Of a stretch of 64,000 bases of DNA, positions 38,101-44,171 are shown piece by piece. The notes below the pieces were generated by a model. It was not told the DNA's origin. It was given only the letters and a program-made list of their open reading frames with translations, and did no database searches. Location of the stretch: NCBI GenBank assembly GCA_965223435.1, contig CBDCWQ010000021.1, positions 1,240,001 through 1,304,000 on the forward strand, in the 5' to 3' direction. The translations under genes were made by a program, and so were the position numbers. This DNA is from CBDCWQ01 sp965223435 (GTDB taxonomy: Bacteria > Myxococcota > Kuafuiibacteriia > Kuafuiibacteriales > Kuafuiibacteriaceae). How positions within the stretch are numbered: the first letter of the stretch is position 1; every line of letters starts with the position of its first letter.

Positions 38101-38589
38101 ATCGAGGAGCCAACCGGCGTAGAGCTGATGTAGCTCGTCGAGCTTGCGACGCAGAAGCTGCACGAGCGCGGTCTCGGTCGGGGCAAGGTTCGTCGCTCCA
38201 GCCCCGGTCGGAAGCATCGAGTACGCCCTCGCGGAGTACCGCGCGAGATGAAAGGCCACCGCCGCACTAACACGATGGAAGCCTCCCTCATTCCCATCGG
38301 CCCCGCGGTGAACGGCTGCTTCGATCGCTTCGCCCGCTACCAGAAACGGGCGCTCCAGGTTCGCCTCTACGTTCTGCGATCGAAGCCGTAGCGCCATGTT
38401 CAGGACGGTGTGAGCATAGTCGAGCAAGTCCTCCGTCAGACTGTCCGGAAAGGCGGGCGAACCCGGCGGCATGACGCCGTCACGCCAGATCATACCGCGG
38501 GCAAGCCCCTTGTCGAGAAGGCGTTTCCTGAAGCCCGGCCGCGTTGCTGCGCCCAGACGCTCAGTGAGGCGTTCGACCGACTCTGCCAT
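35152..38589 (-). CDS. hamB: Hachiman anti-phage helicase HamB
   Basis: This 1145-residue SF2 (Ski2-like) helicase shows Walker A ALPTSAGKT near residue 316, TPLRALSAQ (motif Ia), the DEAH-like box VLDEGHM near 415, SALFPTPEEM, and motif VI ANVAGRAGR near 678, followed by a long helical C-terminal region. Hachiman consists of HamA (DUF1837 nuclease) and HamB, which scans DNA and releases or activates HamA when it meets phage-induced damage (known for the family). The ATG directly follows the hamA stop (TAGATG), so the two are translationally coupled. All main helicase motifs are intact, so the system looks functional. Confidence 0.9.
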   Translation of the reverse strand: MAESVERLTERLGAATRPGFRKRLLDKGLARGMIWRDGVMPPGSPAFPDSLTEDLLDYAHTVLNMALRLRSQNVEANLERPFLVAGEAIEAAVHRGADGNEGGFHRVSAAVAFHLARYSARAYSMLPTGAGATNLAPTETALVQLLRRKLDELHQLYAGWLLDVGHSDDRIAERLRDDEDFDAADACGEVIVSAFMRALALFDHAVTTGEDASAVAARELLQHAADTARDVHAVSHWWTTTLALHLLDELWGLSLHQQVPLLPPDHDDAERWSDLRQSYVQRLRAGKRSAIDLWPSQLEAVGRAVDPTDDLVVALPTSAGKTRIAELCILRTLAFDQRVVYVTPLRALSAQVERDLSETFAPLGFSVSSLYGSAGVESGDAETLREGKIVVSTPEKLDFALRNDNSIIDDVGLIVLDEGHMLGPNEREVRYEALVQRLLRRDDADGRRIVCLSALFPTPEEMSDLVAWIRQDDPGDPVHSMWRPTRQRFGVLRWMSDAARLDVKVEDESPFVPRFIEASDPPEGSRRRKAFPSDKNELTLATAWRFVAQEKDVLIYCSLRKSVETLGRLILKCIEHEVLVPLAAPNERIRNAMATGAEWLGEDHPAVQCLQHGVALHHGGLPRPFLTEVERLLRSDDCRLTVASPTLAQGLNLSASVLLVPSIWRNREIIPTAEFANVAGRAGRAFVDVEGLVLHVVWERTTRKTNQVVRKWEKLVDEAKAPLVQSGILKLSLNIYGRIAEVAGVPVAELVEYVMGNSSAWDFNDAAAEKLEVSAADWDRDLASLDAAILALLDAGTDEAELASSLDQALAGSLFARQVEQYQEAEQTLIRGFVTARAARVWAQTAELQRRGYHAAGIGLTAGQFLDANLRRLVELLGSAEAAISERNIDDASFAVVAFAELVFQTAPFRAPKDLPAKWTEALDAWMRGKSSADVIGICDDDGVDLLQEALTYRLPWAMEAVRVHASAVSCEGADTITGLAALAVEAGSCDKSVIALLRAGLNSREAAFEAVRSTGATFEDRAGLMMWLGSDEVEAFHADEAWPTSQSRHAWLHFCEGEAKGDRRKWSRETQRLRVNWAGEPPDVGEHVVVEAVNGGGHVLTPSFEPLGSLVRALKRPRRDVVRATVGKKPDTVDVEYFGPKALR

Positions 38590-39408
38590 CTACAGCCCCC
38601 CGAACAGGAGTTCGATGAACTTCGCGTGGTCCTTGATACGAACGCCGATGGCGTGCCGGAGCCGCTTCTTCTTCGCGGCGTCATTCAAGTGGCGTTCAAG
38701 CAGTTTCTTCGGCGGACCACCGGTAAGGACGAACAACATGTGGGCGACCGGAGTCCCACGGAAACTCCCGAGGGCTGCCTTTTCGAGTTCCACTGCGAGG
38801 CGATCCTCACCGCGCTCCCAAAGCCGCTCAGCGACAAAGAGCACGGAGTGCCGCGTTGGTCGGCCACGATCCCGGTCCAACGCGTCGCTCGCCTCATCCA
38901 ACACAGCCGCAGAGAGATTCGCACGGCTCTTGGACTCTCCCTTCAAGAGCAGGAGCTTGTCCTTGCTGTCGCGTGCGACGCCAATGATGTCGTCACCGCG
39001 CAGCGCCATTTCTCGATCGTCCTTCCATTGAAGCCGGCGGATCGGAACATCGTACTTTAGCTCTTGCTCTGCGAGTTCCGTGGCCAGAATCTCCCCCAGG
39101 TCCCCCGAGCGCGATGTCTTCCCCTGCGGGACATGCTCACGGAGCAGCGCCGCTGTCTGGACTGCTCCGAGCGAAGCCACGCGTTTGGCAACGATCTTCG
39201 GGTCAACATAATGCCCGCGAACCAGCTCGCGAAGGTCGTCCAAAATCGAAGAGCGGCTGCCGTCACGTTCCGCGAGGACCCGGAGCGAATGGCGACCAAC
39301 CGCGGATGTGCTGACGTCCAACCACTGCGAAACGGGATGAGCCGGCGTGGGTGCCTTGGGCTCCGCGGGCGCTTTCTTTGCCTTCGTTTTGGTCTTCGCC
39401 CGAACCAC
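38590..39408 (-). CDS. hamA: Hachiman nuclease HamA (DUF1837/HamA_C)
   Basis: This 272-residue protein has a basic Ala/Lys/Pro tail at the N-terminus, then a HamA_C domain with the PD-(D/E)xK-type nuclease residues: GDLGEIL (Glu106), REMALRGDDIIGV (Asp139/140) and KGESKSR (Glu158-x-Lys160). These are the expected catalytic positions for the DNA-degrading effector. AAGGTGAG lies just upstream of the GTG start at 39408. It is the first gene of the two-gene hamAB operon, and a small HTH gene lies 86 nt upstream on the same strand. Confidence 0.9.
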   Translation of the reverse strand: MVRAKTKTKAKKAPAEPKAPTPAHPVSQWLDVSTSAVGRHSLRVLAERDGSRSSILDDLRELVRGHYVDPKIVAKRVASLGAVQTAALLREHVPQGKTSRSGDLGEILATELAEQELKYDVPIRRLQWKDDREMALRGDDIIGVARDSKDKLLLLKGESKSRANLSAAVLDEASDALDRDRGRPTRHSVLFVAERLWERGEDRLAVELEKAALGSFRGTPVAHMLFVLTGGPPKKLLERHLNDAAKKKRLRHAIGVRIKDHAKFIELLFGGL

Positions 39409-39494
39409 GCACTCACCTTCCTGGCCTTCGAATCAGGATGCCTGCTCATGCTCCGAGAGCTGGCTCCTCACCGAGGATCGCTCCCGTCCTTCTG

Positions 39495-39668
39495 CTAGCC
39501 GGAGACCTGGCGCTCGATCCACGCATCGATGTCCGAGCGCCGGAATCGCCACTGGCCGCGGACCTTAAAGCACGGAATTTCAGTGCGTTGCGCCATCGTG
39601 TACACGGTCTTCTCGGCGACCTTCAGCAGCTCGGCCACTTCGGCCACGGTTAGGATCTCATCCGGCAT
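39495..39668 (-). CDS. Excisionase-family helix-turn-helix protein
   Basis: This 57-residue protein (MPDEILTVAEVAELLKVAEK) has the MerR/excisionase HTH_17 fold: TVAEVAELL recognition region, a beta-wing FKVRGQWRFRRSDIDAWI. GGAG lies 5 nt before the ATG. These proteins either assist recombination (Xis) or act as repressors. Its position immediately upstream of hamAB on the same strand suggests it regulates the defence operon or is a leftover excisionase of the element that brought it. Confidence 0.85.
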   Translation of the reverse strand: MPDEILTVAEVAELLKVAEKTVYTMAQRTEIPCFKVRGQWRFRRSDIDAWIERQVSG

Positions 39669-39803
39669 GGGTACTCCGCCCGCCTCCGGTCAGTCGTTGG
39701 CAAAGGATTGCAACAGCTGCCATCATACGGCTGAGAATAGCTTCGGCGCAATGGCCCATGAGAGGGGCATGCGCCGACAAGCCTGTTAAACGATCTCGGG
39801 CGG

Positions 39804-40109
39804 TTACGCCGCGGCGGCGAGGGCTCGCCACTCGGCCCGCTGCGCGCCCCAGTCCCCTGTGTAGATCACCGTTCGCAGGTCGCGCTCACTCATCGGCTCC
39901 CGGCCGTCGGCCTGGTCGCGGAAGTCGCCCCGCTCGATGGCGGCTCCGAGCCCGTGGGCGAAGGCGAGCATCTGGGCCACCCGGTCCGGGCGTCGCACGG
40001 GTTCGTGGACGGGCTTCGGCTCCGGAGGCTTCTCGGTGAAGACGTAGCCTCGGCCGCGGCGCTTGCGGAAGAGGTGGCCCTTGAACACGAGCGTGTCGCC
40101 AGGCGGGCG
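39804..40109 (-). pseudogene. 5'-truncated recombinase-associated HTH protein fragment
   Basis: The frame LVFKGHLFRKRRGRGYVF, then EPVRRPDRVAQMLAFAHGL, resembles a short HTH protein often found beside site-specific recombinases. The beginning is missing, and the frame starts inside AGCGCCCGCCTGGC, which is also the first bases of the tRNA-Thr at 44982. The usual GLTRARVTQ helix is absent and the C-terminus is atypical. It abuts the 3' end of the array's last tRNA. Confidence 0.5.
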
Positions 40110-40222
40110 CTGAGGCGGCAGGATTTGTACTAAGAAGTGAGCTCGGACTCGCCTGTAAGGCGAGCCGCAACCTGCGAATGCTGGAATCAGAGACCAGTGC
40201 CTTACCACTTGGCTACGCCTCA
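40110..40222 (-). tRNA. tRNA-Gln (CTG) with T-loop insertion
   Basis: The acceptor TGAGGCG pairs with CGCCTCA, the anticodon loop is CTCTGAT, and the T-stem GCAGG/CCTGC is intact. The T-loop TT/CAAAT is split by a 41-nt element, the only short copy. Confidence 0.8.
40128..40168 (-). repeat. T-loop element, copy A (41 nt, shortened)
   Basis: This copy has hairpin 1 (CTCGCC/GGCGAG) but lacks 17 nt of the pseudoknot region, as if deleted between two GAGCTCAC direct repeats seen in copy B. Confidence 0.85.
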
Positions 40223-40293
40223 TTGACCGGGAGGGATTCGAATCCCCACAGGTGGCTTCAAAGGCCACCGTCCTGCCGTTAGACGACCGGTCA
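40223..40293 (-). tRNA. tRNA-Gln (TTG)
   Basis: This is a complete cloverleaf: TGACCGG/CCGGTCA acceptor, anticodon loop CTTTGAA, T-loop TTCGAAT. It abuts the preceding tRNA-Gln with no gap. Confidence 0.93.
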
Positions 40294-40296
40294 GCA

Positions 40297-40429
40297 TGGG
40301 GCCGACAGGAATCGCCCTAAGAAGTGAGCTCGCGAACTTCGTGAGCTCGGACTCGCCTGTAAGGCGAGCCGCAACCTGCGTTTAGACGGATTGAAAGTCC
40401 GCTGCAAAGCCAGCGTTTGCTACAACCCC
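40297..40429 (-). tRNA. tRNA with anticodon TTC (Glu) and T-loop insertion
   Basis: The acceptor GGGGTTG pairs with CGGCCCC, the D-stem is GCA/TGC, the anticodon loop is CTTTCAA, and the T-stem GCAGG/CCTGT is split by a 58-nt element. The body resembles a Cys-type scaffold, so charging identity is uncertain. It is a near-duplicate of 45055-45185. Confidence 0.75.
40315..40372 (-). repeat. T-loop element, copy B (58 nt)
   Basis: It begins GCGGCTCGCC and ends TTAGGG. Hairpin 1 is CTCGCC/GGCGAG, helix S1 is GAGCTC/GAGCTC, and helix S2 is GAAGT/ACTTC. Confidence 0.88.
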
Positions 40430-40434
40430 GTGAG

Positions 40435-40463
40435 TCCCCCCTGAAGGAATCGAACCTTCAACC
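40435..40463 (-). pseudogene. tRNA-Lys 3' fragment cut by IS21-derived DNA
   Basis: The acceptor 3' strand and T-arm match the tRNA-Lys at 45191, then the sequence switches to istB-like DNA. It is part of a truncated duplication of the array's other end. Confidence 0.75.
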
Positions 40464-40718
40464 ACCAAAACAGATATTCTCATCTTGGACGACTTTGGAC
40501 TCCGTGCCCACCTCCACGAGGAGGCAACCGCGCTCGTCGATATCTTGGAAGAGAGATACCAAAAGGGGGCGACCATCATCACTTCACAGGTCGACATTCC
40601 TGGATGGAAGAAGCTCTTCGAGGATGCAGACATTGCCGAGGCCATCATCGACCGGATGAAGAATCCTTCTCAAAAAACCGTCTTGAAGGGGGGCTCCTAT
40701 CGGGTGCGGATTCACTGA
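40464..40718 (+). pseudogene. istB: IstB (IS21 helper ATPase), C-terminal remnant
   Basis: The frame reads DILILDDFGLRAHLHEEATA, then DILEERYQKGATIITSQVD and TVLKGGSYRVRI, the diagnostic C-terminal third of IstB including the Walker B/DDFG region. The 5' two thirds and istA are missing. The left edge is fused to a tRNA-Lys fragment, so the insertion or a later deletion cut through the tRNA array. Confidence 0.85.
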
Positions 40719-40814
40719 CGGCGACGACAAGAAAGGAGGTTGCCCATCAGGGAAAATAGTGGATAGGAAAATACCGTAAAACAAAAGCGTCGCTCACGCT
40801 CCGCTGGATGTCGA

Positions 40815-41234
40815 TCAGACCCACCTAGGGTGGTCAACTTCAGCCAAAACGGTGGTCAACTTCGCTGCAAAACGAGCACCCACATGTGGGTACTCGACAA
40901 CACGCTCTGATAGGACGACCTTCGCAATGCGCGCGTCTTCCTCCCGCTGTAGTGACCAGGGTGTTCGAGTCAGCGTGAACCAAATCTCCTTTTGGCTCGG
41001 ATGCCAACTGAGGTCAGTAACCTTGGTCTCATAGAACAGCCCCGGACCTGAGATGCCCAGAATCGAGGCGGTCAGCCGAACGAAGCGTTGTCCGTCGACG
41101 CTGACCGCGCATAAACTCGTCGCAGGAAGGCCTGTCGCTCGTTCGGCTTCAACTACAGCCTCGTTCGGTCTAAACGGTCCGGCGAATGCGATCCATTTGC
41201 GGTCTGGTGATAGCGCAACTACGTTCGAAGACAT
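40815..41234 (-). pseudogene. PD40/TolB-like beta-propeller protein fragment
   Basis: MSSNVVALSPDRKWIAFAGP and DLSWHPSQKEIWFTLTRTP resemble consecutive WD40-like blades. The fragment has no signal peptide and lies between two IS remnants, and its 3' end runs into the IS21 terminal repeats, so it is probably a broken piece of a larger gene. Confidence 0.4.
40826..40866. repeat. IS21-type terminal repeats (right end)
   Basis: Two direct copies of GGTGGTCAACTTC, 20 nt apart, lie about 110 nt after istB. Such subterminal repeats are typical of IS21 ends. Similar motifs occur at 63911-63990. Confidence 0.65.
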
Positions 41235-41240
41235 TCTGGC

Positions 41241-41620
41241 CTACCGGCGGGGCAATTGCACCGGCCTAGAAATCACAGGTGAATGTCCGACCTCATCAAC
41301 CGTCGGGTCCGGTCGGCAGAGATCGCAGGTTACCCCTCGATTGGTCTCAATGCGTTGGGTTCTTGCGACCCGCTGCTCGCTTCTGCGTTTGTTGGCGAGT
41401 TGAGGGGCCGTCCCAAAGTACACTTCATCAGGCGTTCGGTCGTTGAAAGCACTATGGGGCATGACGGCGTTGTGTTGGTCGACGTAGAACTGGACCAACT
41501 TCTGCACTGATTCCTTGCTATCAAGTTGATTCAGGTACAACCACTGATGCTTGAGCGAAGGCCACAAGGATTCGACGATCGAGTTTGAGTAGGCGGCTTC
41601 GTCTGGCCGCCTGAAGAATT
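41241..41620 (-). pseudogene. IS3-like transposase, C-terminal remnant
   Basis: The open frame FRRPDEAAYSNSIVESLWPS, then KHQWLYLNQLDSKESVQKLV and NAVMPHSAFNDRTPDEVYFG, is the end of an integrase-core transposase including the last catalytic Glu region. The start and the first two catalytic Asp are missing. Confidence 0.75.
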
Positions 41621-41639
41621 GTCAGGCCGCAGAGTCGAA

Positions 41640-42020
41640 CGCAGCTCTGCCGTTCGCAGATTGGCAGGACGGGCATACCCATAGGGCGTCATGAAGACTT
41701 GGAGCCGGAGGATCGTAGAATCTGCGTATGGGAGATCGATTACAGCTCGTCCTGACGAGCGGAATGGGCGCTTGTATAGTGTTGAGTTGTGTTCTTTCAG
41801 TGGTGGAGGGAGACTCCATCATTTCGAATGTTTCCCCTGCCGACGGAATTCGTTTCTCCGTGTTTTGCCTAGGATGGGCTTTTGCGGGGCGCTGCTTGTG
41901 CGCGCGTTTGCAATCCTGGGTTGGAGCCTGATCTCGCTATCCGTGCTTGGTGTTGTGGCGGGCCCCTCTTACACGTGGGGTAGCGCCCGCGTGTCTACCA
42001 TATTCCGCCACTCGCGCGTC
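41640..42020. other. Array-edge region with a possible decayed tRNA-Leu
   Basis: No gene is supported. On the minus strand from about 42018 the sequence GCGCGAGTGGCGGAATATGG, then TAGACACGC, looks like the 5' half of a tRNA-Leu, but no matching 3' half is clear. The rest shows nothing I recognise. Confidence 0.4.
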
Positions 42021-42021
42021 A

Positions 42022-42098
42022 TGCCCCGGGTCGGACTCGAACCGACAAAATCTCTCGCTTCTAAGGCGAGCGGCTTCACCAAATTTGCCCACCGAGGC
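42022..42098 (-). tRNA. tRNA-Leu (TAG)
   Basis: The acceptor is GCCTCGG/CCGGGGC, the anticodon loop CTTAGAA and the T-stem GTCGG/CCGAC. The variable region is only about 7 nt, unusual for tRNA-Leu, which normally has a long variable arm. Confidence 0.88.
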
Positions 42099-42103
42099 TT
42101 TGA

Positions 42104-42175
42104 TGGTCGCGGAAGGACTCGAACCTCCATAAAACGCTGTGTAAGAGCGGTGCCTTACCTTTCGGCATCACGACC
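42104..42175 (-). tRNA. tRNA-Val (TAC)
   Basis: The acceptor is GGTCGTG/CGCGACC, the anticodon loop CTTACAC and the T-loop TTCGAGT. Confidence 0.9.
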
Positions 42176-42179
42176 AAGT

Positions 42180-42250
42180 ACAGGACCCCGGAATCGAACC
42201 GGGCGTCGCGGCTTATGAGACCGCAGCCTTCACCTTGCTGGCCCGTCCTG
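42180..42250 (-). tRNA. tRNA with anticodon CAT (Met or Ile2)
   Basis: The anticodon stem GCGGT/GCCGC holds the loop CTCATAA, and the T-arm CCCGG/CCGGG is intact. The seventh acceptor pair is mismatched. Elongator Met versus lysidine-modified Ile cannot be decided by eye. Confidence 0.85.
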
Positions 42251-42256
42251 TAGATA

Positions 42257-42327
42257 AGCGGAAGAAGAGATTCGAACTCTCACGAAGAGCTTGGAAGGCT
42301 CGCATGCTACCGTTACATCACATCCGC
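42257..42327 (-). tRNA. tRNA-Gly (TCC)
   Basis: The anticodon loop is CTTCCAA within GAGC/GCTC, the T-loop is TTCGAAT, and the acceptor GCGGATG/CTTCCGC has one mismatch. Confidence 0.88.
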
Positions 42328-42334
42328 AAAGAAA

Positions 42335-42406
42335 CAGGGTGGGAGGGACTCGAACCCCCGTAGGCAGGTTTGGAATCTGCTGTCCTAGCCGCTGAACGAC
42401 CACCCC
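42335..42406 (-). tRNA. tRNA-Trp (CCA)
   Basis: The acceptor is GGGGTGG/CCACCCT, the anticodon loop TTCCAAA and the T-loop TTCGAGT. Confidence 0.88.
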
Positions 42407-42448
42407 ATGAGTTGATCTGGTTAAAGCTCTTGAGATGCTTGCAGCAAC

Positions 42449-42751
42449 TCAACGGTACATCTGAAAGAATCGAAATCGTTTCGGCCATTCGGGGCGAGGG
42501 CTGAAGGCCAAGGCTATTTCCTCGGCATCTAGTCTCGACTCGGTGATCGCGACGAAGTCGCCAGCCTCCTTGGCTTTCTCGAATTCCGCGCCATTGACGC
42601 GGCAGACCACCTTGTAGAATGGTCCAGAAAGCCATTCACTGACGTCTGGTTGGTCGTGATATTCGAGATATGCTTTGAGCGAGGCATGCGCAGCCGCGAC
42701 GATGGCATAGCCTATTGGAATCGAGTCCTTGATTAGGATGTACATCTTCAT
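42449..42751 (-). CDS. Peptidyl-tRNA hydrolase II-like protein
   Basis: This 100-residue protein (MKMYILIKDSIPIGYAIVAA, then AHASLKAYLEY) has the size and pattern of PTH2: a first strand with basic residues, a G-x-A/AAxHA helix, and KVVCRVNGAEFEKAKE followed by FVAITES. PTH2 enzymes release tRNA from stalled peptidyl-tRNA. GGAGG lies 9 nt before the ATG, and the gene starts 17 nt after the 3' end of a tRNA-Arg in the array, so it should be transcribed with the tRNAs. The family call is by eye; the placement inside a tRNA array supports a tRNA-related role. Confidence 0.65.
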   Translation of the reverse strand: MKMYILIKDSIPIGYAIVAAAHASLKAYLEYHDQPDVSEWLSGPFYKVVCRVNGAEFEKAKEAGDFVAITESRLDAEEIALAFSPRPEWPKRFRFFQMYR

Positions 42752-42767
42752 TCGTCTATTCCTCCCA

Positions 42768-42896
42768 TGCTCCCGGCAAGATTCGCACTAAGAGCTGAGC
42801 TTGCGAGGCTCGTGAACTCGGACGCGCCTGGAAGGGCGCGCCGCAACCCCCATTCTCGATTAGAAGATCGATGTCCTTCCATTGAACGACAAGAGC
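42768..42896 (-). tRNA. tRNA-Arg (TCT) with T-loop insertion
   Basis: The acceptor is GCTCTTG/CGGGAGC and the anticodon region is TCGAT/ATCGA around CTTCTA (one base short of a normal loop). The T-stem is weak (GGGGG/CTTGC), and a 59-nt element splits TT/CGAAT. Confidence 0.65.
42786..42844 (-). repeat. T-loop element, copy C (59 nt)
   Basis: Hairpin 1 is GCGCGCC/GGCGCG type. Helix S2 has changed to GAGC/GCTC, a compensatory change relative to GAAGT/ACTTC. It ends TTAGTG. Confidence 0.88.
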
Positions 42897-42900
42897 AAAG

Positions 42901-42973
42901 TACCCGCTGAGGGGTTCGAACCCCCAACCCCTTGGTTCGAAGCCAAGTACTCTTCCAGTTGAGCTAAGCGGGC
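42901..42973 (-). tRNA. tRNA-Arg (TCG)
   Basis: The acceptor is GCCCGCT/AGCGGGT, the anticodon loop CTTCGAA in CTTGG/CCAAG, and the T-loop TTCGAAC. Confidence 0.93.
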
Positions 42974-42981
42974 GTACAAGA

Positions 42982-43112
42982 TACCGACGAGAGGATTTGC
43001 ACTAAGAGGTGAGCCTCCTAACCTCGTGAACTCGGAGACGCCTGGCAAGGCGTCCCGCTACCTCTGACCTCTTCCTTCGCAGGGAAGCGTCCTTCCACTG
43101 AACCACGCCGGT
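42982..43112 (-). tRNA. tRNA-Arg (GCG) with T-loop insertion
   Basis: The acceptor ACCGGCG pairs fully with CGTCGGT, the anticodon stem CTTCC/GGAAG holds CTGCGAA, and the T-stem AGAGG/CCTCT is perfect. A 59-nt element splits TA/CAAAT. Confidence 0.85.
43000..43058 (-). repeat. T-loop element, copy D (59 nt)
   Basis: Hairpin 1 is GACGCC/GGCGTC. Helix S2 is GAGGT/ACCTC. Both differ from copy B by paired changes. Confidence 0.88.
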
Positions 43113-43117
43113 GTTGA

Positions 43118-43190
43118 TGGAGCCGATCGGGATCGAACCGACAACCTCCTGAGTGCAAACCAGGCGCTCTCCCAATTGAGCTACGGTCCC
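43118..43190 (-). tRNA. tRNA-Ala (TGC)
   Basis: The anticodon stem CCTGG/TCAGG holds TTTGCAC, the T-loop is TTCGATC, and the acceptor GGGACCG/CGGCTCC has one mismatch. Confidence 0.88.
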
Positions 43191-43194
43191 AAAG

Positions 43195-43261
43195 TTGTGA
43201 TGGACATGGCGAGAGCCTCCGGCCTGCGACACCGGCGCTCTCCCAATTGAGCTACAGCCCC
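43195..43261 (-). pseudogene. tRNA-Ala (CGC) lacking T-arm and acceptor 3' strand
   Basis: The 5' half is perfect (GGGGCTG, D-arm, CCGGT/GCCGG with GTCGCAG). The 3' part has no TTCGANN loop and no CAGCCCC, so it is truncated or rearranged. Confidence 0.7.
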
Positions 43262-43265
43262 AAAG

Positions 43266-43395
43266 TGCATCTGCAAGGGATCGCTCCAAGAGGTGAGCTT
43301 GCGAAGCTCGTGAACTCGGAGGCGCCTGGCAAGGTGCCCCGCAACCGGCGTTCTCTCGGCTGACAACCGAGGGTCCACTCCAGACTGGACCGATG
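43266..43395 (-). tRNA. tRNA-Asp-like (GTC) with T-loop insertion, degenerate
   Basis: The anticodon stem CTCGG/CCGAG holds TTGTCAG. The acceptor and T-stem pair poorly, so function is doubtful. A 59-nt element splits TT/CGATC. Confidence 0.55.
43284..43342 (-). repeat. T-loop element, copy E (59 nt)
   Basis: Hairpin 1 is GGCACC/GGCGCC. S2 has one C-C mismatch and the end is TTGGAG, consistent with decay together with its host tRNA. Confidence 0.82.
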
Positions 43396-43507
43396 AGGCA
43401 AAAAGGCCTGCCCGCTCCACTTTGGCCCTTCGGGCTTGGGCGCGTTCTTGAAACCCGATGGCCGCTCTGTCTCCTCCCTCACTCGGGTTCAGGCGAGGGT
43501 TAGGAGG

Positions 43508-43579
43508 CCGTATGACCGGACTTGAACCGGCTTTCACCAGTTCCACAGACTGGCGGCTCGACCACTTCGCCTTCATACA
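43508..43579 (-). tRNA. tRNA-His (GTG)
   Basis: The acceptor is TGTATGA/TCATACG, the anticodon loop CTGTGGA in CCAGT/ACTGG, and the T-loop TTCAAGT. Confidence 0.9.
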
Positions 43580-43586
43580 GCATACA

Positions 43587-43659
43587 AGCAAATGATCGGA
43601 TTCGAACCGACAACCTCTTCGATGGCAACGAAGCTCTCTACCAGTTGAGATACACCTGC
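43587..43659 (-). tRNA. tRNA-Gly (GCC)
   Basis: The acceptor is GCAGGTG/CATTTGC, the anticodon loop TTGCCAT in CTTCG/CGAAG, and the T-loop TTCGAAT. Confidence 0.92.
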
Positions 43660-43660
43660 A

Positions 43661-43743
43661 TGGTCCGAGGCGGAGGAATCGAACCTCGAAGGCTCGTGCG
43701 TCGCAGTGTAGAAGACTGCCGCCAGCAACCAGCCAGCCACACC
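43661..43743 (-). tRNA. tRNA-Arg-like (TCT), long variable region
   Basis: The anticodon stem GCAGT/ACTGC holds CTTCTAC, and the T-arm GAGG/CCTC is intact. The variable region is longer than usual and the acceptor has a mismatch, so identity is tentative. Confidence 0.65.
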
Positions 43744-43749
43744 TCAGAA

Positions 43750-43821
43750 TCCGCGCACGAGGAATTGAACCTCGACTTCTCGTTTATCAGACGAGTGTCC
43801 ACACCAGTAGACGATACGCGG
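43750..43821 (-). tRNA. tRNA-Ile (GAT)
   Basis: The acceptor is CCGCGTA/TGCGCGG, the anticodon loop CTGATAA in CTCGT/ACGAG, and the T-loop TTCAATT. Confidence 0.92.
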
Positions 43822-43826
43822 GGAAT

Positions 43827-43883
43827 AGGGCGGTTTTGGGTCGGACCGAGTCCCCAACCAGATGCCGCTAGACGTCCCGCCCC
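43827..43883 (-). pseudogene. tRNA-Pro (GGG)-like, internally deleted
   Basis: GGGGCGG and ACCGCCC ends and a CTGGTTGGGGA anticodon-loop half are seen in only 57 nt. About 15 nt around the anticodon 3' stem and variable region are missing. Confidence 0.5.
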
Positions 43884-43950
43884 AAGACGTCCGCGTGGAC
43901 ACGAGGTATGTGTTCCAGAACTCGATTGATGACATGCTTTTTGTGCATAG

Positions 43951-44082
43951 TCGGGATGACTGGAATCGCACTAAGAAGTGAGCTTGCGAACTTCGTGAAT
44001 TCGGAGCCACTTGGAAGGTGGCCTGCAACCAGCGACCTCCTGCTTCCAAGGCAGGCTCGCTTCCAAGCTGCGCTACATTCCG
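43951..44082 (-). tRNA. tRNA-Pro (TGG) with T-loop insertion
   Basis: The CGGAATG start and TAGCGCAGC D-arm are typical of Pro. The anticodon stem CCTGC/GCAGG holds CTTGGAA and the T-stem is GCTGG/CCAGT. A 58-nt element splits TT/CGATT. Confidence 0.82.
43969..44026 (-). repeat. T-loop element, copy F (58 nt)
   Basis: Hairpin 1 is GCCAC/GTGGC, sequence-divergent but still paired. S2 is GAAGT/ACTTC. Confidence 0.88.
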
Positions 44083-44090
44083 TAAATTTG

Positions 44091-44166
44091 CGCCCGAGTG
44101 ATGGAATCGTTTTGAATCTTCTTCAGCGTGAAATTCTGCTGCCTCTACCATTTGGGCTATTCCGGC
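44091..44166 (-). pseudogene. tRNA-Glu (TTC)-like, degenerate
   Basis: A D-arm (AGCCCAAATGGTAGAGGC) and the loop ATTTCAC are visible, but the T-stem and acceptor do not pair well. Confidence 0.5.
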
Positions 44167-44171
44167 ACAGA

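Noticed and set aside
41622..41690. Possible tRNA with a GTTCGACTC-like T-loop
   Set aside because: No acceptor or anticodon pairing can be made; the sequence belongs to the edge of the IS3 remnant.
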